DNA of 7,745 nt from Acidobacteriota bacterium (GTDB lineage Bacteria > Acidobacteriota > Holophagae > Thermotomaculales > Thermotomaculaceae). Shown piece after piece: positions 1 to 6,173 of this stretch. The position numbers and the translations under genes are program-made. The number at the start of each line of letters is the position of its first letter. Position 1 is the stretch's first letter. The stretch is from positions 1 to 7,745 of the forward strand of contig JALWHA010000285.1 in NCBI GenBank assembly GCA_027038695.1. Direction: 5' to 3'. The notes beneath the pieces were generated by a model. The model was not told the origin of the DNA. It worked only from the letters and a program-made list of their open reading frames with translations, and did no database searches.

Positions 1-614
1 TTGTTACTTTGTATAAATTTTTTAACATAATTTTAAGTTTATACGATAAGGGATATCTTAATGTTTACGGTGAATATATTAAGGCTTTAAAGCAAAAACG
101 CCGTTTATTGACTTTAGAAGGGAAAAATGATACCATAAATGCGTGGAACTTAATACTATTGGAGCGTAGTAAAATTATAAGGGAAAAAAGAAGAAGTTTT
201 GTAAAAAAAATTAACAAAATTTTAAAAAAAGGTATTTTAATATCTTATAAAGAGCACTTTATCGAAGATAAAGATGAATCTATATTTGAAAGGGAATTGA
301 AAGAAAAAAGGATACTTACCGGCTGCCATAGAGACAGGTTTTTTGTTTTTAAAGAGAATAAAGATATGAGATTTTTTTATTCTTCCGGCCAACAAAAAAA
401 CATGTTTTTTGAAGTTTTGTCGGCAATCGGTATAATTTTTGCCGATAAAACCTGCAAAAAACCCATTCTTCTTCTTGACGATTTTGATTCGGAATTAGAT
501 TTGAAAAATTTAAACTACTGTTTGGAAAGGGTTATTGATAAATTTCAGGTTATTTTAACGACGACTGATAAAAAAAGGTATTCAAAATTTAATTTTAATC
601 TCATTAGTTTATAG
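1..614 (+). CDS. recF: DNA replication/repair protein RecF, C-terminal part (5' truncated by window edge)
   Basis: RecF is an SMC/ABC-type ATPase that binds gapped DNA and, with RecO and RecR, helps load RecA. Only about the last 203 codons are present. The frame (first full codon at base 3) stays open to the left edge, so the TTG at 9 is internal and not a start. Numbering from that TTG, the visible parts are the FFN...Y...Y.KALKQ helix region (about 4-33), the conserved G.HRD segment (105-109), the ABC signature SSGQQ (125-129), a Walker B strand ILLLDD (153-158) and the D-loop SELD (161-164), followed by the VILTTTD strand (181-187). The Walker A P-loop lies outside the window. The order of motifs, and gyrB following directly, make RecF much likelier than another SMC-like protein. 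The gene is more AT-rich than its neighbours, has long A and T runs, and uses a few CGN arginine codons. Its TAG stop lies 8 bases before gyrB. Confidence 0.93.
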   Translation, partial: VTLYKFFNIILSLYDKGYLNVYGEYIKALKQKRRLLTLEGKNDTINAWNLILLERSKIIREKRRSFVKKINKILKKGILISYKEHFIEDKDESIFERELKEKRILTGCHRDRFFVFKENKDMRFFYSSGQQKNMFFEVLSAIGIIFADKTCKKPILLLDDFDSELDLKNLNYCLERVIDKFQVILTTTDKKRYSKFNFNLISL

Positions 615-618
615 GGGA
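613..618 (+). promoter_or_regulatory. Ribosome binding site of gyrB, overlapping the recF stop codon
   Basis: AGGGGA lies four bases upstream of the ATG at 623 and shares bases with the recF TAG stop (612-614). This fixes the gyrB start. It also suggests that ribosomes finishing recF could restart on gyrB; that coupling is an inference from the spacing alone. Confidence 0.6.
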
Positions 619-622
619 ATAT

Positions 623-3049
623 ATGGCAAAAGAGAATATTGAAGAAAATGTAGAGAAAATTGATAACGGAAGTTACGATGCATCAAGTATTAAGGTTTTA
701 AAAGGGTTAGAAGGTGTAAGAAAAAGACCGGGAATGTATATAGGAGATACCGACGACGGAACCGGTCTTCACCATATGGTTTTTGAGGTTGTTGATAACT
801 CGGTTGACGAAGCCCTTGCGGGGTATTGTGACAAAATAAAGGTAACAGTCCATATAGATAACAGCGTGACGGTTGAGGATAACGGAAGGGGAATCCCCGT
901 TGATATACACCCTGAAGAAAAGAAACCGGCGGCTGAGATTATTATGACGGTTCTTCACGCGGGAGGTAAATTTGACGCTTCCTCTTACAAGGTTTCCGGC
1001 GGTTTGCACGGCGTTGGAGTTTCCGTTGTTAATGCTTTATCCGAGTTTTTAAAGCTTGAGATTAAAAGGGACGGAAAACTTTACAGGCAGGAGTATTCAA
1101 GGGGTAAACCGATAACATCTCTTGAAGTGGTAGGGAAATCCAAAGGTACTGGCACAAAGATAGTATTCAGGCCGGATCCCGAGGTTTTTACCAATATAGA
1201 TTTTTCCTTTGACATTCTTGCTCAAAGACTCAGGGAACTTTCATTTTTAAACAAAGGCTTGTTAATAGAATTGCAAGACGAAAGGACCGGCCAGAGCAAG
1301 GAGTTTCATTATTCCGGAGGGATAAAATCCTTTGTTGAACATTTAAATAGGTCAAAGAATGTTATAAATAAAAAGGTTATTTATTTTGAGGTTCCAAGGG
1401 GAGAGACAATTGTTGAAATAGCAATGCAGTGGAATGACAGTTATTCAGAAAACCTATACTGTTTTACCAATAACATCAAAAATAAAGACGGTGGAACCCA
1501 CCTCGAAGGCTTCAGGACAGCATTAACAAGGTCTATAAACAAATACCTTAATCAAAATAACTTTCCCAAAGCAAAAAATATAAGGCTAAGCGGGGACGAT
1601 GTAAGGGAGGGTTTAACTGCAGTCATTTCGGTAAAACATCCCGACCCGAAGTTCTCTTCTCAGACAAAGGATAAACTTATATCTTCCGAGGTTAAGAGTG
1701 TAGTTGATTCGGTTGTTTACGAATATTTAATGGATTACTTTGATAAAAACCCTTCTATTGCAAAAGCTATAATCCAGAAAGCTGTTGATGCGGCAAGAGC
1801 AAGGGAAGCGGCAAGAAAAGCGAGGGAATTGACAAGGAGAAAAGGGGCTCTTGATTCTTCAAACCTTCCGGGGAAATTGGCCGATTGCCAGGAAAAAGAC
1901 CCGGCAAGAGCCGAGTTGTTTCTCGTTGAGGGTGATTCTGCGGGAGGTTCCGCAAAGCAGGGAAGAGACAGGAAAACCCAGGCTATTTTACCTTTAAAAG
2001 GTAAGATACTTAACGTAGAAAAGGCAAGGTTTGACAAGATATTATCTTCGCAGGAGATAAAACTTATAATATCCGCACTTGGAACGGGAATAGGAAAGGA
2101 AGATTTTGACGTAAGTAAAATCAGGTATCATAAGATAATAATTATGACGGACGCAGACGTTGACGGCGCACATATAAGAACCCTACTTTTAACCTTCTTT
2201 TTCAGGCAAATGAAAGAGGTTGTTGAAAAAGGCTACCTCTACATAGCACAGCCTCCCCTTTACAAGGTAAAATCAGGCAGAAAAGAGAATTACTTAAAAG
2301 ACGAAGACCGGTTAAATGAGTTTCTTGTTTCAAACTTCTTTGACAAATACTCAATAAAGATTGAAGGGGAAGAAAGGGTTAGAAAATCCAAATGGATTGA
2401 CATAATTAAAAATGCCAAAAAGATGAGGTATTTTTTACAAAAACTCTTTAAAAGGGGCTACAGGGAAAACCTCATAATGTTTCTCCTTGAGAACAATGTT
2501 CAAAATGGGGATTACTTCAAGGATTCCGCAAATATCCACAATTTAAAGCAACTCCTTGAAGATAACCTTTTCAATGTGAGTAAGGTCGGTTTTAACGAGG
2601 AGACAGAATCATTTTACCTTGTGGTTTCTATTGATAATGTGGCTTTTTCGGGAAATATAGTGGATAAAAAACTTATTTCCCTTCCCGAATACATAGTTCT
2701 TTTAAATCTTTACAGGCATTTAAGTGCATATTTTAACAAAGAGATAAAGATTTTAAAAGATAACGAAGAGGTTGATAAGGTTAACAACCTCTTTGATTTC
2801 ATAGATACCGTTGATTCTCTATCAAAGAAGGGAATAACAATACAGAGGTACAAAGGTTTAGGTGAAATGAACCCTGAGCAGTTGTGGGAAACAACCTTAA
2901 ACCCGGATTCAAGGACTCTTTTAAGGGTGACAATTGATGACGCGGTTGAAGCTGACGAGGTTTTTTCAAAGCTTATGGGAGACCAGGTTGAACCGAGAAG
3001 AAAGTTTATTGAAGACTATTCATTAGACGTAGAAAATCTTGACGTATAA
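623..3049 (+). CDS. gyrB: DNA gyrase subunit B
   Basis: GyrB is the ATPase subunit of the type IIA topoisomerase that adds negative supercoils to DNA as a GyrA2GyrB2 tetramer. The protein is 808 residues, close to E. coli GyrB (804). The GHKL ATPase domain shows the catalytic Glu55 and Asn59 (EVVDNSVDEA), Asp86 with GRGIP (88-92), the glycine-rich GGLHGVGVSVVNALS lid (126-140) and Arg149, equivalent to the coumarin-contact Arg136 of E. coli. The transducer domain carries QTK (347-349), whose lysine contacts ATP. The TOPRIM domain has EGDSAGG (436-442) and the metal-binding DADVDG (510-515). A lysine-rich insertion of about 165-180 residues (roughly 556-735) follows, as in E. coli. The tail has QRYKGLGEMNPEQLWETT (741-758). 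The start is set by the AGGGGA site, giving a slightly longer N-terminus than in E. coli. The gene lies between recF and gyrA with gaps of 8 and 11 bases. No key residue is missing. Confidence 0.98.
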   Translation: MAKENIEENVEKIDNGSYDASSIKVLKGLEGVRKRPGMYIGDTDDGTGLHHMVFEVVDNSVDEALAGYCDKIKVTVHIDNSVTVEDNGRGIPVDIHPEEKKPAAEIIMTVLHAGGKFDASSYKVSGGLHGVGVSVVNALSEFLKLEIKRDGKLYRQEYSRGKPITSLEVVGKSKGTGTKIVFRPDPEVFTNIDFSFDILAQRLRELSFLNKGLLIELQDERTGQSKEFHYSGGIKSFVEHLNRSKNVINKKVIYFEVPRGETIVEIAMQWNDSYSENLYCFTNNIKNKDGGTHLEGFRTALTRSINKYLNQNNFPKAKNIRLSGDDVREGLTAVISVKHPDPKFSSQTKDKLISSEVKSVVDSVVYEYLMDYFDKNPSIAKAIIQKAVDAARAREAARKARELTRRKGALDSSNLPGKLADCQEKDPARAELFLVEGDSAGGSAKQGRDRKTQAILPLKGKILNVEKARFDKILSSQEIKLIISALGTGIGKEDFDVSKIRYHKIIIMTDADVDGAHIRTLLLTFFFRQMKEVVEKGYLYIAQPPLYKVKSGRKENYLKDEDRLNEFLVSNFFDKYSIKIEGEERVRKSKWIDIIKNAKKMRYFLQKLFKRGYRENLIMFLLENNVQNGDYFKDSANIHNLKQLLEDNLFNVSKVGFNEETESFYLVVSIDNVAFSGNIVDKKLISLPEYIVLLNLYRHLSAYFNKEIKILKDNEEVDKVNNLFDFIDTVDSLSKKGITIQRYKGLGEMNPEQLWETTLNPDSRTLLRVTIDDAVEADEVFSKLMGDQVEPRRKFIEDYSLDVENLDV

Positions 3050-3060
3050 AGAGGGAAATT

Positions 3061-5487
3061 ATGCCGGAAGATATTAGAAGAATCGAAATAGAAGAAGAGG
3101 TTAAAAAATCGTACCTTGATTATGCAATGAGTGTTATTGTAGGCAGGGCTATCCCTGACGTAAGGGACGGATTAAAGCCTGTCCATAGAAGGATACTCTA
3201 CTCAATGTACGATATGAAAAACGATTACAACAAACCCTATAAAAAGTCTGCAAGGATTGTCGGTGATGTTATAGGTAAATACCACCCTCACGGCGACTCG
3301 GCGGTTTACGACGCTATTGTAAGAATGGCTCAGGATTTTTCATTAAGGTATCCCCTTGTTGACGGCCAGGGCAACTTCGGTTCGGTTGACGGCGATTCAG
3401 CCGCCGCGATGCGTTACACCGAAATCAGGATGGATAAAATTGCCCATGAGATGCTTAAGGACATAGAAAAAGAAACTGTGCCTTTTCAGCCTAACTACGA
3501 CGGCTCATTAAACGAGCCTGTTGTCTTGCCTGCAAGGATTCCCAACCTTCTTGTAAACGGAAGTTCGGGAATTGCGGTAGGAATGGCAACAAGCATACCC
3601 CCTCACAATTTAAACGAGGTTATAGACGGAATAATCGCTTTAATTGAAAACCCTGAAATCTCTATTGATGAGTTAATGAAGTATGTAAAAGGCCCTGATT
3701 TCCCGACAGGGGGAATAATTTACGGAATTTCGGGAATTAAAAAGGCTTACCACGAAGGAAGGGGCAAGGTTGTAATAAGGGGAAAGGTTAACATTGAAAA
3801 GGTAAAGGGGGACAGAGACAGGATAATCATTACCGAAATACCCTATCAGGTAAACAAGGCAAATTTAATAACAAAGATAGCCGACCTTGTCAGGAATAAA
3901 CAGATAGAAGGCATTGCAGATATCAGGGACGAATCGGACAGGGACGGAATAAGGGTCGTTATTGAGTTAAAGAAAGGGGTTATCCCCCAGGTTGTGCTTA
4001 ACCACCTTTACAAACATACACAGTTGCAGAGTTCTTTTTCAATAATATTTCTCTCACTTGTAAACCTTCAGCCTAAGGTTTTGAATTTAAAAGGTTTGCT
4101 TGAAGAGTTTGTTTCCTTCAGAAAAGAAGTTGTAATAAACAGAACAAAGTACGAGTTGAGAAAGGCAAGGGAAAGGGCGCATATTTTAGAGGGCTTGAAG
4201 ATTGCCATTGAAAACATAGACGAGGTTATCTCAATAATCAAGAAATCCAAAAACCCCGCGCTTGCAAAGGAAAACCTCATTAAAAGATTTCACTTTTCCG
4301 ATAAACAGGCTCAGGCGATATTAGATATGAAACTGCAGAGGCTGACCGGGCTTGAAAGGGAAAAGATACTTGAAGAGTACAGAAATATTTTGAAATTGAT
4401 TGCAGATCTTGAGGATATTTTAAGCAGCGAAAAGAGGGTTTACAAAATCATAAAAGACGAATTGCTTGAGATAAAAGAGGGGTACGGAGACGAGAGAAGG
4501 ACTCAAATTATTCCTGACGAGCAGGAGTTTTCCATTGAAGACTTTATTCAGGAAGAAGATGTTGTGATTACGGTAAGCGGGGAAGGATACATTAAAAGAA
4601 CCCCCATAACCTCATACAGGAAACAGAGGAGAGGCGGAAAAGGAATAAGGGGAACTTCCACCAAAGAAGAGGATTTTATTGAACACGTTTTCATAGCTTC
4701 CACCCATCAAACCCTCCTTATTTTCAGCACAAAAGGAAAATGCTATTGGCTTAAGGTTTACGACATCCCCGAATACGGAACAGGGGCAAGGGGAAGGTCA
4801 ATTGCAAACCTTCTTAACCTTGAATCGGACGAAAGGGTTGCCGCATACGTTTCTTTGAAAGAACTGAAGGTTGAAGATAAATTTATTGTGTTTGCAACCG
4901 AAAAAGGGCTTGTTAAAAGAACCGAGGTTGCCGCATTCTCCAACCCGAGAAAAACAGGAATAATAGCAATAACCTTGAGAGACGGAGACACCCTTATTTC
5001 AGCAAAGGTTTCAGGCGGGGACGATTATGTGTTTATAGCAACCCAGAACGGCAAGTCAATAAAGTTTCACGAAAAAGATGTAAGGCCGATGGGAAGGTCA
5101 GCAAGCGGAGTTAAGGGAATAAACCTTAGAAAGGGAGACAAGGTTGTTTCAATGGACATTGTTTCTGACGACAACGATGTCCTTACAATATCCGAATTCG
5201 GCTACGGCAAAAGGACTTCAATAAAGGATTACAGGTTGCAGTCAAGGGGCGGCAGCGGAATAATCAATATGAAGGTAACCGACAAAACAGGAAGGGTTGT
5301 CAAAGTATTAACTGTTGACGACAACGACGAACTTGTAATAATGACAATTGAAGGAAAGGCTATAAGGGTAAAGGTTTCGGGAATTAGTAGAATAGGAAGG
5401 AATACTCAAGGTGTGAGGCTTCTTGCCTTAAACGGAAACGACATAGTAAGCGGAGCCGCAAAAATAGCAAGAAACGATTTAGATTAA
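3061..5487 (+). CDS. gyrA: DNA gyrase subunit A
   Basis: GyrA is the DNA breakage-reunion and wrapping subunit of gyrase. In this 808-residue protein the winged-helix and tower part holds the catalytic Tyr119 in MRYTE, preceded by Arg118. The quinolone-resistance region GKYHPHGDSAVYD (72-84) has Ser80 and Asp84 at the positions of E. coli Ser83 and Asp87, the drug-sensitive state. The segment GIAVGMATSIPPHN (170-183) lies in the DNA-bending region. Coiled-coil-rich sequence spans about 350-475 and includes LDMKLQRLTGLE (421-432). The C-terminal beta-pinwheel begins near 498 with the GyrA box QRRGGKG (522-528). That box is needed for DNA wrapping and separates gyrase from topoisomerase IV ParC. 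The protein stops shortly after the pinwheel, without the long acidic tail of E. coli GyrA (875 residues). The GAGGG site at 3051-3055 sits five bases before the ATG, and the gene follows gyrB by 11 bases, fitting balanced expression of the two subunits. Confidence 0.98.
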   Translation: MPEDIRRIEIEEEVKKSYLDYAMSVIVGRAIPDVRDGLKPVHRRILYSMYDMKNDYNKPYKKSARIVGDVIGKYHPHGDSAVYDAIVRMAQDFSLRYPLVDGQGNFGSVDGDSAAAMRYTEIRMDKIAHEMLKDIEKETVPFQPNYDGSLNEPVVLPARIPNLLVNGSSGIAVGMATSIPPHNLNEVIDGIIALIENPEISIDELMKYVKGPDFPTGGIIYGISGIKKAYHEGRGKVVIRGKVNIEKVKGDRDRIIITEIPYQVNKANLITKIADLVRNKQIEGIADIRDESDRDGIRVVIELKKGVIPQVVLNHLYKHTQLQSSFSIIFLSLVNLQPKVLNLKGLLEEFVSFRKEVVINRTKYELRKARERAHILEGLKIAIENIDEVISIIKKSKNPALAKENLIKRFHFSDKQAQAILDMKLQRLTGLEREKILEEYRNILKLIADLEDILSSEKRVYKIIKDELLEIKEGYGDERRTQIIPDEQEFSIEDFIQEEDVVITVSGEGYIKRTPITSYRKQRRGGKGIRGTSTKEEDFIEHVFIASTHQTLLIFSTKGKCYWLKVYDIPEYGTGARGRSIANLLNLESDERVAAYVSLKELKVEDKFIVFATEKGLVKRTEVAAFSNPRKTGIIAITLRDGDTLISAKVSGGDDYVFIATQNGKSIKFHEKDVRPMGRSASGVKGINLRKGDKVVSMDIVSDDNDVLTISEFGYGKRTSIKDYRLQSRGGSGIINMKVTDKTGRVVKVLTVDDNDELVIMTIEGKAIRVKVSGISRIGRNTQGVRLLALNGNDIVSGAAKIARNDLD
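5315..5342 (+). promoter_or_regulatory. Possible internal promoter near the 3' end of gyrA
   Basis: TTGACG (5315-5320) and AATAAT (5337-5342) each match the sigma-70 hexamers at five of six positions, separated by 16 bases. A TG at 5334-5335 makes it an extended -10. Transcription would start near 5349 and reach tal with a leader of about 160 bases. The signal lies inside conserved coding sequence in AT-rich DNA, so chance is a serious alternative. Confidence 0.22.
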
Positions 5488-5500
5488 ATACAAAATTTTC

Positions 5501-5506
5501 GGAGGT
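5501..5506 (+). promoter_or_regulatory. Strong ribosome binding site of tal
   Basis: GGAGGT matches the anti-Shine-Dalgarno sequence fully and ends four bases before the ATG at 5511. It is the strongest site in the window, sets the tal start, and would allow tal translation independent of gyrA. Confidence 0.75.
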
Positions 5507-5510
5507 AAGA

Positions 5511-6158
5511 ATGAAATTCTTTATTGATACCGCAAATGTTGAGGAGATAAGAAAGATAAACGACATAGGGTTATGCGACGGGGTGACCACAAACCCGTCC
5601 CTTGTTGCTAAAGAGGGAAGGGACTTTAAAGAGGTTGTTCTTGAAATATGCGAAATAGTAAACGGCCCTGTTTCTGCAGAGGTAATATCCCTTGACTATG
5701 AGAGAATGATAAAGGAAGCAAGAGCGATAGCAAAGTGGCATGAAAACATTGTTGTTAAAATCCCCATGACAGCCGAAGGGTTAAAGGCAGTTAAGTGGTG
5801 TGCGGAAAACAACATAAAAACAAATGTAACCTTAATTTTTAACCCTATGCAGGCATTGTTGGCTGCAAAATCAGGTGCAACCTATGTTTCCCCCTTTGTG
5901 GGAAGACTTGACGACATTGTTCACGACGGAATATCAATAATCCCTGAAATAAGGCAGATTTTTGACAATTACTGTTTGCAAACAGAGATAATAGTCGCTT
6001 CAATCAGAAACCCCCTTCATGTAAGGGACGCAGCCCTTGCTGGGGCAGACATTGCCACAATACCGCCTAAGGTTGTTTATCAATTAATTAAGCACCCATT
6101 AACAGACATAGGCATTGAAAGGTTTCTTGCAGATTGGGAAAAGGCAAACAAAAAGTAA
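5511..6158 (+). CDS. tal: Transaldolase, small TalC/MipB-type
   Basis: This class I aldolase moves a dihydroxyacetone unit between sedoheptulose 7-phosphate and glyceraldehyde 3-phosphate in the cytoplasmic non-oxidative pentose phosphate pathway. At 215 residues it matches the short, single TIM-barrel family that also includes fructose-6-phosphate aldolase (FSA). Visible motifs are MKFFIDTANVEEI with Asp6, TTNPSL with Asn28 (26-31), SAEVIS (55-60), the Schiff-base Lys83 in VVKIPMT (81-87), NVTLIF (105-110), SPFVGRLDD (127-135) and ASIRNPLHV (163-171). Two positions separate transaldolases from FSA: Glu57 (Gln59 in FSA) and Phe129 (Tyr131 in FSA). Both favour transaldolase here; this is inference from known family differences, not an assay. 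The perfect GGAGGT upstream fixes the start. The gene lies 23 bases after gyrA and 15 before ubiD. Its place next to gyrase has no known functional reason. Confidence 0.95.
   Translation: MKFFIDTANVEEIRKINDIGLCDGVTTNPSLVAKEGRDFKEVVLEICEIVNGPVSAEVISLDYERMIKEARAIAKWHENIVVKIPMTAEGLKAVKWCAENNIKTNVTLIFNPMQALLAAKSGATYVSPFVGRLDDIVHDGISIIPEIRQIFDNYCLQTEIIVASIRNPLHVRDAALAGADIATIPPKVVYQLIKHPLTDIGIERFLADWEKANKK
5972..5985. other. Perfect 14-base palindrome inside tal, between promoter-like hexamers
   Basis: CTGTTTGCAAACAG reads the same on both strands. It sits between TTGACA (5962-5967) and GATAAT (5987-5992), hexamers with a long 19-base spacer. It resembles a dyad operator but encodes ordinary tal residues (YCLQT). 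A 14-base palindrome is expected by chance about once in 16 kb, so function is unproven. Confidence 0.15.
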
Positions 6159-6173
6159 ATTCAGGGATAGAGA

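Noticed and set aside
9..11. TTG at 9 as the start of a 201-residue protein
   Set aside because: The same frame is open to the left edge, and RecF normally has an N-terminal ATPase part with Walker A before this region. The TTG is an internal leucine codon of a truncated gene.
395..410. A 16-base perfect palindrome (six A, CATG, six T) in recF
   Set aside because: It falls in coding sequence for QKNMFF beside the ABC signature, in very AT-rich DNA where A-run/T-run dyads arise easily. No partner site or gene start is nearby.
1735..2037. Minus-strand open frame of 100 codons opposite gyrB
   Set aside because: It lies wholly within strongly conserved gyrB sequence, including the TOPRIM motif, has no recognisable family, and is a shadow of the real gene. 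Other minus-strand frames across the window were rejected on the same grounds.
2031..2070. Perfect TTGACA (2031-2036) and TATAAT (2065-2070) in gyrB
   Set aside because: The spacer is 28 bases, far beyond the 16-18 that sigma-70 polymerase uses, and both lie inside conserved TOPRIM coding sequence.
2532..2540. DnaA-box-like ATATCCACA (8 of 9 bases)
   Set aside because: It is a single imperfect copy inside gyrB with no neighbouring boxes or AT-rich unwinding region, so it does not support an origin here.
3061..5487. Possibility that gyrB/gyrA are really topoisomerase IV parE/parC
   Set aside because: The intact GyrA box QRRGGKG at residues 522-528, a full C-terminal pinwheel and the recF-linked position identify gyrase.
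5511..6158. Fructose-6-phosphate aldolase as the function of the tal product
   Set aside because: Glu57 and Phe129 match transaldolases, whereas fructose-6-phosphate aldolase has Gln and Tyr at these positions.
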